Part shown: positions 1 to 5,148 of the stretch, one piece after another
Layout of the letters: every line of letters begins with the position of its first letter
How positions within the stretch are numbered: position 1 is the first letter of the stretch
DNA from: Dermatophilaceae bacterium
GTDB taxonomy: Bacteria > Actinomycetota > Actinomycetes > Actinomycetales > Dermatophilaceae
Length of the DNA stretch: 5,412 bases
Direction: 5' to 3'
Assembly (NCBI GenBank): GCA_013361975.1
Contig: JABFXB010000410.1
Location: 1-5,412 of the forward strand
Program-made: the position numbers and the translations under genes
The notes under the pieces: generated by a model
Told to the model about the DNA's origin: nothing
The model's input: the letters and a program-made list of their open reading frames with translations, nothing else
The model's database searches: none

Positions 1-1
1 C

Positions 2-103
2 GACCCGGTCACCTCCGTGCTCACCGACCTCGGCATCATCGCGGCCTTCATCGCGGGGGCCCTCGCCCTCGGCTCGCTCACGCTCAGCCGCCGCTCCGCC
101 TGA
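2..103 (+). CDS. C-terminal end of a membrane protein (partial)
   Basis: An open frame runs in from the left edge and stops at TGA 101-103, leaving 33 codons. The piece reads DPVTSVLTDLG, then a run rich in Ile, Ala, Leu and Gly (about 18 residues) that would make one transmembrane helix, then a short basic tail ending SRRSA. Such a last helix followed by Arg-Arg fits the positive-inside rule, with the C-terminus in the cytoplasm. It could be the end of an ABC-2-type permease or another multi-pass protein, but 33 residues are too few to name a family. Codon third positions are almost all G or C, as in real genes of this genome, which supports coding. The CGGCATA tandem repeat starts directly after the stop codon. 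Confidence 0.6.
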   Translation, partial: DPVTSVLTDLGIIAAFIAGALALGSLTLSRRSA

Positions 104-128
104 CGGCATACGGCATACGGCATACGGC
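104..128 (+). repeat. Tandem heptamer CGGCATA, three copies plus CGGC
   Basis: Three exact head-to-tail copies of CGGCATA lie at 104-110, 111-117 and 118-124, followed by a partial CGGC at 125-128. The array fills the first half of the 59-base gap between the membrane-protein stop and the exopolyphosphatase start. It ends about where a -35 element of the ppx promoter would lie. The unit is the core of the octamer CGGCATAC that recurs elsewhere in the window. It may be a slippage product or a cluster of binding sites; the sequence alone does not decide. Confidence 0.85.
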
Positions 129-150
129 GGGAAGGGTCCGATCCGGGCGA

Positions 151-156
151 TAGGGT
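151..156 (+). promoter_or_regulatory. Probable -10 box of a leaderless ppx promoter (TAGGGT)
   Basis: TAGGGT matches the actinobacterial TANNNT -10 pattern and ends six bases before ATG 163. Transcription would then start at or next to the A of the start codon, giving a leaderless mRNA. No convincing Shine-Dalgarno sequence precedes this ATG and no good -35 is visible, both of which fit a leaderless start. Confidence 0.6.
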
Positions 157-162
157 CGGGCC

Positions 163-1092
163 ATGCGCCTTGGCGTCATCGACATCGGGTCCAACACGGT
201 CCACCTCCTCGTCGTCGACGCACACCCCGGCGCCCAGCCCCTGCCGGCCTTCTCGCACAAGACCGAGCTGCGCCTGTCGGAGAGCCTCGACCCCGACGGC
301 CGCGTCAGCGAGGCCACTGCCGACCGCCTCGTGTCGTTCGTGCGAGAGTGCCTCGTCGTCGCCGAGGACCAGGGCGTGAGCGACCTGTTCGCCTTCGCCA
401 CCTCCGCCCTGCGTGAGTCGCCCAACGGCGAGGCCGTCATCGAGCGGGTGCGGCAGGAGACCGGCGTCGAGCTCGAGGCGCTGAGCGGCACCGACGAGGC
501 ACGCATGACCTTCCTTGCGGTGCGCCGCTGGTTCGGCTGGTCGAGCGGCCGCCTGCTCGTCGTCGACATCGGTGGTGGCTCGCTCGAGCTCGCCGGCGGC
601 CTCGACGAGGAGCCCGACGTCGCCTTCAGCCTCCCGCTGGGCGCCGGACGCCTGACCCGCGAGCGGCTGCCCGGAGACCCGCCCGCCGACCTCGACGCCC
701 GCGACCTCCGCGCCCACATCCGCGCCACCCTCGCCGAGCACGTACGCCCGTTGCTCGCCTCCGGCATCCCCGACCGTGCCGTCGGCACCTCCAAGACGAT
801 GCGCTCGCTCGCCCGCATCGCCGGCGCAGCCCCGCGCGGCGACGGCCCGTTCGTGCCACGCACCCTGTGGCGCAAGGACCTTCACGGCATCGTCCAGCGC
901 CTCGCCGCGCTCGACTCGGCCGCCCGGGCACAGCTGCCGGGAGTCTCCGAGGGGCGGGCGCGCCAGCTGTACGCCGGCGCGCTCGTGGCGGAGGCCGCGC
1001 TCGACCTGCTCCAGGTCGAGCTCCTCGACATCTGCCCCTGGGCCCTCCGCGAGGGTCTCATCCTCCGAAGGCTCGACCACCTCGTCTCGTGA
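163..1092 (+). CDS. ppx: Ppx/GppA-family exopolyphosphatase (short actinobacterial type)
   Basis: A 309-residue cytoplasmic enzyme expected to remove terminal phosphates from inorganic polyphosphate; some relatives also hydrolyse pppGpp. It has the actin-like (ASKHA) two-lobed fold signature: phosphate loop 1 at residues 4-19 (GVIDIGSNTVHLLVVD), FATSALRES at 78-86, LSGTDEAR at 107-114 with Glu112 aligned by motif to the catalytic glutamate of E. coli PPX, phosphate loop 2 VVDIGGGSLEL at 133-143, and GTSKT at 208-212. The helical C-terminal domain of the roughly 500-residue E. coli enzymes is absent, as in mycobacterial PPX1 (Rv0496), so this is not a truncation. ATG 163 is chosen because the conserved loop begins at residue 4 and a -10 box sits six bases upstream. 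The isomerase-like gene follows 79 bases downstream. Family assignment is firm; the preferred substrate is inferred. Confidence 0.93.
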   Translation: MRLGVIDIGSNTVHLLVVDAHPGAQPLPAFSHKTELRLSESLDPDGRVSEATADRLVSFVRECLVVAEDQGVSDLFAFATSALRESPNGEAVIERVRQETGVELEALSGTDEARMTFLAVRRWFGWSSGRLLVVDIGGGSLELAGGLDEEPDVAFSLPLGAGRLTRERLPGDPPADLDARDLRAHIRATLAEHVRPLLASGIPDRAVGTSKTMRSLARIAGAAPRGDGPFVPRTLWRKDLHGIVQRLAALDSAARAQLPGVSEGRARQLYAGALVAEAALDLLQVELLDICPWALREGLILRRLDHLVS

Positions 1093-1140
1093 GCGCTCTC
1101 GCGCACGACGAGGCGCCGGCGGCCGTGGGCCTGCGTGCGG

Positions 1141-1159
1141 CGACACGGCCCCCGTGTCG
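1141..1159. promoter_or_regulatory. Perfect 8-bp inverted repeat upstream of the isomerase gene
   Basis: CGACACGG at 1141-1148 and its exact complement CCGTGTCG at 1152-1159 flank a CCC spacer. The dyad abuts the hexamer GAGAAT at 1160-1165, so it would cover about -31 to -13 relative to a start at ATG 1172. That position suits a repressor operator. It could instead be a small GC hairpin at the end of the ppx transcript, but no T-run follows. Confidence 0.5.
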
Positions 1160-1165
1160 GAGAAT
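1160..1165 (+). promoter_or_regulatory. Possible -10-like hexamer (GAGAAT) or weak ribosome site
   Basis: GAGAAT ends six bases before ATG 1172, the same spacing as TAGGGT before ppx. It keeps A at position 2 and T at position 6 of TANNNT but lacks the first T. The overlapping GGAG at 1159-1162 could instead act as a Shine-Dalgarno sequence with a nine-base spacer. The two readings cannot be separated from sequence. Confidence 0.35.
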
Positions 1166-1171
1166 GGCCGC

Positions 1172-1969
1172 ATGACGATCCGGGTCGGCCTGTCGACCGC
1201 CTCGCTCTACCCCGACAACGCGGCGACCGCCTTCGCGACCGCCGCGCGGCTCGGCTACGACGCGATCGAGGTCATGGTCTGGACCGACCCGGTCACCCAG
1301 GAGGCCGGGGCCCTGCGCTCGCTGTCCGAGCTGCACGGGCTGCCGGTCGTGTCGGTGCACGCCCCGACGCTCCTGCTGACGCAGCGCATCTGGGGCACCG
1401 ACCCGTGGGGCAAGGTCGACCGGTCGATCGAGCTCGCGCTCGAGGTGGGGGCGGGCACGGTCGTGCTGCACCCGCCGTTCCGCTGGCAGAAGGAGTATGC
1501 CGCCGGGTTCGTCGACGGCATCGCGCTGCGCGAGCACGACCACGGCATACGGCTCGCGGTCGAGAACATGTACCCGTGGCGGACGGCGCGTCGCGAGGTC
1601 ATGGCGTACCTGCCGCACTGGGACCCCGTGGACCAGCCCTACGACAACGTGACGCTCGACCTGTCGCACACGGCGACCGCGGGCTCCGACGCCCTCGAGA
1701 TGGCGCAGCACCTCGGCTCCCGGCTGAGCCACCTGCACCTCGCCGACGGGGGCGGGTCGTTCCTCGACGAGCACCTCGTGCCCGGGCGCGGCACCCAGCC
1801 GTGTGCGGAGGTGCTCGAGCACCTCGCCGACACCGACTGGTCGGGTGACGTCGTGGTGGAGGTGTCGACCCGCAAGGGCGACCGCGAGCAGCGCGAGGTC
1901 GACCTCGCGGCCTCGCTGGCGTTCGCCCGCCTGGCGCTCATGCCCACGCGCGGGTCAAGCCGCATCTGA
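1172..1969 (+). CDS. Sugar-phosphate isomerase/epimerase-like TIM-barrel protein
   Basis: A 265-residue protein of the AP-endonuclease-2/xylose-isomerase-like TIM-barrel superfamily (Pfam PF01261 type). Likely metal ligands appear in barrel order: His63 (SVHAP), His100 (VLHPP), Glu131 (VENMYPW), Asp163 and His166 (LDLSH), His187 (LHLAD), His201 (EHLVPGRG) and Glu230 (VVVEVS). Members isomerise or epimerise sugars or inositols, or act as endonuclease IV. The substrate here is unknown, and the short length and neighbourhood favour the sugar group. A gene of this family also lies close to ppx1 in mycobacteria (Rv0498 near Rv0496). ATG 1172 is chosen because the first barrel strand (IRVGLSTASLYP) starts at once; the frame is open upstream to 776, but that part is out-of-frame ppx sequence. 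It may be cotranscribed with ppx or use its own promoter. Rare codons TAT (Tyr109) and ATA (Ile126) mark two copies of the CGGCATAC octamer. Confidence 0.88.
   Translation: MTIRVGLSTASLYPDNAATAFATAARLGYDAIEVMVWTDPVTQEAGALRSLSELHGLPVVSVHAPTLLLTQRIWGTDPWGKVDRSIELALEVGAGTVVLHPPFRWQKEYAAGFVDGIALREHDHGIRLAVENMYPWRTARREVMAYLPHWDPVDQPYDNVTLDLSHTATAGSDALEMAQHLGSRLSHLHLADGGGSFLDEHLVPGRGTQPCAEVLEHLADTDWSGDVVVEVSTRKGDREQREVDLAASLAFARLALMPTRGSSRI
1495..1550. repeat. Two inverted octamers GTATGCCG and CGGCATAC inside the isomerase gene
   Basis: GTATGCCG lies at 1495-1502 and CGGCATAC at 1543-1550, in opposite orientation with 40 bases between. They impose the codons TAT and ATA, both very rare in this genome. 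They belong to the same octamer family as the tandem array at 104-124 and the single copies at 2848 and 4138. Confidence 0.75.
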
Positions 1970-1980
1970 TCCCGCCATTT

Positions 1981-2055
1981 CCGCAACACACCGAGCAGGT
2001 CGCAACCCACCGGCATCGGATCCGGGTGTGTTGCGACCTGCTCGGTGTGTTGCGG
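1981..2055. terminator. 31-bp near-perfect inverted repeat, probable bidirectional terminator
   Basis: Arms 1981-2011 and 2025-2055 pair at 30 of 31 positions (the only mismatch is C2007 against T2029) around a 13-base loop, with the centre at 2018. The repeat sits 11 bases after the isomerase stop and 12 bases after the minus-strand dehydrogenase stop, so it separates two convergent genes and would form the same hairpin in either RNA. No T-run follows in either direction, as is common for GC-rich actinobacterial hairpin terminators. Each arm holds two copies of GGTGTGTTGCG 19 bases apart, separated by the eight bases ACCTGCTC. Three of the four copies are exact (2025-2035, 2044-2054, complement of 1982-1992); the copy complementary to 2001-2011 has one change. 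This internal order is unusual for a plain terminator. Confidence 0.85.
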
Positions 2056-2067
2056 TGACGGGTGAGG

Positions 2068-2802
2068 TCAGGCGGGGGCGGTGGGGCGCCAGCCGCGCGG
2101 GCGCACCGACACCATGTCGATGCTCGCGTCCTCGCCGGCGTCGATGGCGAGGCGGGCGGCCCGCACGACGGACTGCACGTCGAGGTAGGCGGAGGCGTCG
2201 TACTCCGCGCCCTCGAAGGCGACGAGCTCGTGCTGCATGTCGGTGTCGACGCGTCCGGGGTGCAGCGAGGTGACCCGCACGCCGTGCTCGCGCTCCTCCT
2301 GCCGCAGCGAGTCCGTGAGGGCCCGGAGCGCGAACTTCGAGGCGCAGTAGGCCCCGGAGGACGGAGACGCCGTGAGTCCCGACCCGGAGTTCACCGTGAC
2401 CACGAGGCCGTGCGCCCGCCGCAGCGCCGGCAGCAGCGCCTTCGTCACGGCGGCGACGGCGGTGACGTTGACCGTCAGCGACTCTGTCCAGTCCGCGACC
2501 GGCGCGTCGGCGACGGAGCCGTTGCGCAGCACCCCCGCCGAGTGCACGAGCAGGTCGACCCGCGTCAGCCGGGGCACGAGTGCCTCCAGTGCCGTCTCGA
2601 GCGAGCCGCCGGGGGAGCAGTCGGCGAGGTCGGCGACGAAGCCCTCGGCCGACGGCAGCCGGTCGACCACCGACGCGACCGACTCCGCGCTGCGGCCGCC
2701 GACGACGACGTGGTGGGTGCCGGCGAGGTCCTCGGCGAGCGCGCGGCCGATGCCACGCGTCCCCCCGGTCACCACGGCCAGGGGTCGGGAGTGGGCGCTC
2801 AT
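2068..2802 (-). CDS. Short-chain dehydrogenase/reductase (classical SDR)
   Basis: A 244-residue NAD(P)(H)-dependent oxidoreductase with a Rossmann fold, the usual length for a classical SDR. Visible motifs are the cofactor loop TGGTRGIG at 12-19, Arg37 after the second strand (GGRS, suggesting NADPH), Asp58 in VADLAD, HSAG at 87-90 in place of the usual NNAG, Asn112 (VNVTA), catalytic Ser139 (VNSGSG), Tyr152 and Lys156 (YCASK), and HPG at 181-183. The Ser-Asn-Tyr-Lys tetrad is therefore complete. The substrate cannot be read from sequence. ATG 2802 is supported by TAGGGT ending six bases upstream and by the cofactor strand starting at residue 8. The gene lies 71 bases after the CoA-transferase gene on the same strand, so cotranscription is possible, although it seems to have its own promoter. 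It ends at the long palindrome. Confidence 0.92.
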   Translation of the reverse strand: MSAHSRPLAVVTGGTRGIGRALAEDLAGTHHVVVGGRSAESVASVVDRLPSAEGFVADLADCSPGGSLETALEALVPRLTRVDLLVHSAGVLRNGSVADAPVADWTESLTVNVTAVAAVTKALLPALRRAHGLVVTVNSGSGLTASPSSGAYCASKFALRALTDSLRQEEREHGVRVTSLHPGRVDTDMQHELVAFEGAEYDASAYLDVQSVVRAARLAIDAGEDASIDMVSVRPRGWRPTAPA

Positions 2803-2808
2803 GCGGCC

Positions 2809-2814
2809 ACCCTA
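2809..2814 (-). promoter_or_regulatory. Probable -10 box of the dehydrogenase gene (TAGGGT)
   Basis: On the minus strand TAGGGT is followed by six bases (GGCCGC) and then ATG 2802. Hexamer and spacing are identical to those before ppx, and no good Shine-Dalgarno is present. This suggests a leaderless transcript starting at the dehydrogenase ATG. Confidence 0.6.
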
Positions 2815-2847
2815 CGAGCGGAGACGCGATGCGCTCGACCCACCCGA

Positions 2848-2855
2848 CGGCATAC
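2848..2855 (+). repeat. CGGCATAC octamer between the CoA-transferase and dehydrogenase genes
   Basis: A single copy lies in the 71-base gap, 18 bases past the CoA-transferase stop codon. On the minus strand, the sense strand of both neighbours, it reads GTATGCCG. Confidence 0.7.
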
Positions 2856-2873
2856 GGCCGCGGTGACCGGCGC

Positions 2874-4100
2874 TCAGGCGAGGCCGAGCGCCGCCGCCTC
2901 CTCCCACAGGTCGTCGCGCACCCGCGGGTGCGCACACTCCTCGATGATGTCGCGGCACTGCTCGCGCTCGCTGCGACCCCACAGCGGCGCGCAGCCGTGC
3001 TCGGTGACGATGGCGCTCTGCTGGAAGCTCGTCACCGGCTCGTCGAGCAGCGGCACGATCGTCGAGACGTCGGCCTTCGGGTGCCACGACCGCAGCGCGA
3101 TGAACGACTGCCCACCCGGCGAGTGCAGCGCGCCGACGATGAAGTCCGTCTGGCCGCCGAAGCCGGAGTGGATGCGCGCGTTGATGCGCGACGCGTTGGC
3201 CTGGCCGAAGAGGTCGACCTCGAGAGCCGTGTTGACCGAGGTCATCTGACGCTGCTGCGCGATGAGGCCGGGGTCGTTCGTCTTCTCGGTGCGCAGCATC
3301 CGCACGCGCTCGTTGCCGTCGAGCCACGCGTAGAGGTCGGTCGACCCGAACGCGAACGACGTGACGAGCGGGTGGTCGGGGTCGAGCGCGCCCGCCTCGT
3401 CGAGGGCGAGCACGCCGTCGGAGAACATCTCGGTCCACACCCGTAGGCCGCGTCGCTTGGTCAACCCCGCGAGCGTGGCGTCGGGCACGGCACCGATGCC
3501 GAGCTGCATCGTCGCCCCGTCCGCCACGCGGGAGGCCACGCGCTCGCCGATGAGGCGGCTCTCGGGGTCGGGCTCCACGGCGGCGTGCGAGGCCAGCTCG
3601 GAGTCGACCTCGACGAGGAGGTCGACGTGCTCGAGCGGCACCTGGGCGTCACCGAACGTGAACGGCATCCGCGGGTTGACCACCGCCACGACGAGGCCGC
3701 CCCGGGCACGGCAGGCCTCGATCGCTGCCGGCAGCACGTTGACCTCCAGCCCGAGGCTCACCTGGCCGTCGCGAGGGGCAGAGCAGTGCAGCAGCACCGC
3801 GTCGGGCGGCAGCGCCCGGCTGTAGAGCAGCGGCACGAGCGACAGGCGCGACGGCACGTAGCGCAGGCCGCGGTGACGGCGCATGCCGGGGCCGACGAAG
3901 CAGGTCTCCACCGTCACGCCGTCGCGCTCGGGCAGCCCGGCGGGGGCGTTGAGTGCGTGGAGCACGTAGGACTCCTGGGCGGCGTCGAGCGCCTTCACCG
4001 CCTCCCACGGCACCGCCATGTTGCCGCTGACGACGACCCGAGAGCCGCTGGGCAGGGTCTCGAGTCGCCGCGTGAGCTCGTCGATCGTCGCCGTTCGCAC
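2874..4100 (-). CDS. Acetyl-CoA hydrolase/CoA-transferase family protein
   Basis: A 408-residue member of the acetyl-CoA hydrolase/transferase family (Pfam PF02550 and PF13336 type), which includes 4-hydroxybutyrate, butyrate and succinate:acetate CoA-transferases. These move CoA between carboxylic acids through a glutamyl-CoA thioester. Seen in order: VSLGLEVNV at about 114, VNPRMPFTFGD at 142-152, QLGIGAVPDA at 199-208, WTEMFSDG at 222-229 with Glu224 as the probable catalytic residue, SGFGGQTDF at 312-320, IVTEHGCAPLWG at 364-375 and AHPRVR at 390-395. GTG 4100 is chosen as start: the frame extends to 4346, but that extra part is an Arg/Pro-rich shadow of the ku tail, and GAGGAT sits six bases before the GTG. 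The first in-frame ATG lies 27 codons later, inside the conserved N-terminal part. Which acid it uses is unknown. Its link to ku, 64 bases upstream, looks like simple adjacency. Confidence 0.9.
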   Translation of the reverse strand: MRTATIDELTRRLETLPSGSRVVVSGNMAVPWEAVKALDAAQESYVLHALNAPAGLPERDGVTVETCFVGPGMRRHRGLRYVPSRLSLVPLLYSRALPPDAVLLHCSAPRDGQVSLGLEVNVLPAAIEACRARGGLVVAVVNPRMPFTFGDAQVPLEHVDLLVEVDSELASHAAVEPDPESRLIGERVASRVADGATMQLGIGAVPDATLAGLTKRRGLRVWTEMFSDGVLALDEAGALDPDHPLVTSFAFGSTDLYAWLDGNERVRMLRTEKTNDPGLIAQQRQMTSVNTALEVDLFGQANASRINARIHSGFGGQTDFIVGALHSPGGQSFIALRSWHPKADVSTIVPLLDEPVTSFQQSAIVTEHGCAPLWGRSEREQCRDIIEECAHPRVRDDLWEEAAALGLA

Positions 4101-4106
4101 GTTCTC

Positions 4107-4112
4107 ATCCTC
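4107..4112 (-). promoter_or_regulatory. GAGGAT before the CoA-transferase GTG: ribosome site or -10-like box
   Basis: On the minus strand GAGGAT precedes GTG 4100 by six bases (GAGAAC). GAGGA is a fair Shine-Dalgarno core with a seven-base spacer, which supports the GTG start. The same hexamer also sits at the spacing of the -10-like boxes of the other genes here. Translation from an mRNA shared with ku would use it as a ribosome site. Confidence 0.5.
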
Positions 4113-4137
4113 GCGCAGGGGTGGCGGCCGGGCTCGC

Positions 4138-4145
4138 GTATGCCG
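4138..4145 (-). repeat. CGGCATAC octamer between ku and the CoA-transferase gene
   Basis: GTATGCCG on the plus strand, so CGGCATAC in the sense of ku, beginning 19 bases after the ku stop codon. It is the only TAT in the 64-base gap and belongs to the same octamer family as the copies at 104, 1495, 1543 and 2848. Confidence 0.7.
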
Positions 4146-4164
4146 CCGACGTGACGAGGATCGC

Positions 4165-5130
4165 TCAGCTGGCCTTCTTGGTGGCCGCCTTCTTCGTCGT
4201 GGACTGCTTGGCGGTGGACTTCTTCGTCGTCGTCTTCTTGGCCGCGGTCTTCTTGGCCGCGGTCTTCTTGGTGGGCGACTTCTCCGCAGTCTTCTTCGCC
4301 TGCTCACTCGCCTCGTCCGACTCGTCAGAAGCGCTCGCCCCTGCACCGCCGGACTTGGCGGCCTTGGCCTTGTCGACGCTGCGCTGCAGGGCCGCGAGCA
4401 GGTCGACGACTTCGGTCTCCTCGCCCTTGGCCTCGGGCGTCTCGGTGATGTCGCCGCCCTCGATCTTCGTCGCGACGAGCTGGGTGACGGCCTCGGAGTA
4501 GTCGTCCTCGAACTCGTCGGGCTCGTAGTCGCCCGACAACGAGTCGACGAGCGACGCGGCCATCGCCAGCTCCTTGGGCGTCGCGTGGGTGTCCTCCGAG
4601 AGCGACTCGAACTCGGGCGTGCGCACCTCGTCGGCCCAGAGCAGGGTCTGCAGCACGATGACGCCGTCGCGAACGCGGAGCACGGCGAGCGTCATGCGCG
4701 TGCGCACCGAGACGGTGACGAGCGCCATCCGATCGGCCTTCTCGAGGGCGTCGCGCAGGAGTACGTACGGCTTGAGCCCGGTCTTGTCGGGCTCGAGGTA
4801 GTAGCTCTTGTCGAACAGGAGGGGGTCGATCTGCTCTGACGGCACGAACTTCTCGATCGAGATCTCCTTCGACGACCGCGAAGGCAGGCTCTTGAGGTCC
4901 TCGTCGGTCAGCACGACCATCTGCCCGTCGGCGGCCTCGTAGCCCTTGGCGATGTCGGAGTAGGGCACCTCCTCGCCGTCGATCGAGCAGACGCGTTGGT
5001 ACTTGATGCGGCCCCCGTCCTTCTCGTGGACCTGGCGGAACTGCACGTCGTGGTTCTCGGTGGCCGAAAAGAGTCGGACCGGCACATTGACCAGGCCGAA
5101 CGACACGGCGCCTTTCCAGATGGCTCGCAT
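4165..5130 (-). CDS. ku: Bacterial Ku, DNA double-strand-end-binding protein with lysine-rich tail
   Basis: A 321-residue homodimeric Ku, the end-binding factor of bacterial non-homologous end joining; it threads onto broken DNA ends and recruits LigD-type ligase. The N-terminus MRAIWKGAVSFGLVNVPV is the family signature. RIKYQRVC (41-48), EEVPYSDIAKGYE (53-65), VVLTDEDL (72-79), FVPSEQIDPLLFDKSYYLEPD (95-115) and LLRDALEKA (124-132) continue the Ku core. The short conserved C-terminal region follows around 205-225 (EFEDDYSEAVTQLVATKIEG). Residues about 251-321 form a disordered basic extension: an acidic Ser/Asp/Glu stretch (268-277), then Lys-rich repeats. ATG 5130 is chosen because the family start motif begins there; the frame is open to 5208, but that part covers the divergent ligase gene. 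It is paired head-to-head with the ligase across 18 bases, as ku/ligD are in M. tuberculosis. Confidence 0.97.
   Translation of the reverse strand: MRAIWKGAVSFGLVNVPVRLFSATENHDVQFRQVHEKDGGRIKYQRVCSIDGEEVPYSDIAKGYEAADGQMVVLTDEDLKSLPSRSSKEISIEKFVPSEQIDPLLFDKSYYLEPDKTGLKPYVLLRDALEKADRMALVTVSVRTRMTLAVLRVRDGVIVLQTLLWADEVRTPEFESLSEDTHATPKELAMAASLVDSLSGDYEPDEFEDDYSEAVTQLVATKIEGGDITETPEAKGEETEVVDLLAALQRSVDKAKAAKSGGAGASASDESDEASEQAKKTAEKSPTKKTAAKKTAAKKTTTKKSTAKQSTTKKAATKKAS
4168..4272 (-). repeat. Seven Lys-Lys pentapeptide repeats at the Ku C-terminus
   Basis: Residues 287-321 divide exactly into seven pentads of the form xKKxx: TKKTA, AKKTA, AKKTT, TKKST, AKQST, TKKAA, TKKAS. Only the fifth breaks the pair (Lys-Gln). 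In the DNA, the 15-bp unit GTCTTCTTGGCCGCG (plus strand) is exactly duplicated at 4232-4246 and 4247-4261, with a partial third copy to 4271, so the tail probably grew by slippage or unequal exchange. Lys-rich Ku tails of actinobacteria resemble histone H1/HU tails and bind DNA; that role is inferred here. Confidence 0.85.
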
Positions 5131-5143
5131 GAGAACAAGAATG
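5113..5143. promoter_or_regulatory. Overlapping divergent promoter between ku and the DNA ligase gene
   Basis: Only 18 bases (5131-5148) separate the two ATGs, so the promoters must overlap each other and the coding starts. On the plus strand AAGAAT (5137-5142) ends six bases before ligase ATG 5149, with TTTCCA at 5113-5118 (4 of 6 matches to TTGACA, 18-base spacer) as a possible -35. On the minus strand CATTCT (5143-5138) lies seven bases before ku ATG 5130. Both -10-like boxes use nearly the same base pairs, and neither gene has a visible Shine-Dalgarno sequence, so both mRNAs may be leaderless. Confidence 0.5.
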
Positions 5144-5148
5144 CACCC

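Noticed and set aside
84..875. 263-codon open frame on the minus strand opposite ppx
   Set aside because: Composition is Arg/Ser/Pro-rich low complexity with no motif; it is the antisense shadow of the clear ppx gene, as expected in GC-rich DNA.
1091..1098. 8-bp palindrome GAGCGCTC overlapping the ppx stop codon
   Set aside because: A single short self-complementary word without a spacer or second copy; chance is a sufficient explanation.
776..1171. Upstream extension of the isomerase frame into ppx
   Set aside because: It is the out-of-frame reading of the ppx end, with low-complexity Ser/Arg/Pro content; the barrel begins just after ATG 1172.
2815..2837. 6-bp inverted repeat CGAGCG/CGCTCG upstream of the dehydrogenase
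   Set aside because: The stem is short with an 11-base loop, a level of pairing expected by chance in such GC-rich DNA.
1955..2935. 326-codon minus-strand frame overlapping the dehydrogenase
   Set aside because: It is another frame of the dehydrogenase strand, reads through the palindrome, and has Arg-rich low-complexity content; the true frame carries the whole SDR motif set.
2062..3249. 395-codon plus-strand open frame opposite the dehydrogenase and CoA-transferase genes
   Set aside because: It runs antisense across two well-recognised genes and their gap, is rich in Arg, Gly and Ala, and shows no domain. Length alone is not evidence in this composition.
4101..4346. Upstream 82-codon extension of the CoA-transferase frame
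   Set aside because: The extension is almost only Arg, Pro and Ser, the out-of-frame reading of the ku lysine tail; family homology begins after GTG 4100.
2068..5130. The ku, CoA-transferase and dehydrogenase genes as a new repair-linked operon
   Set aside because: The genes share a strand and short gaps, but the two enzymes are common metabolic families, each start has its own possible promoter, and nothing in the sequence links them to end joining.
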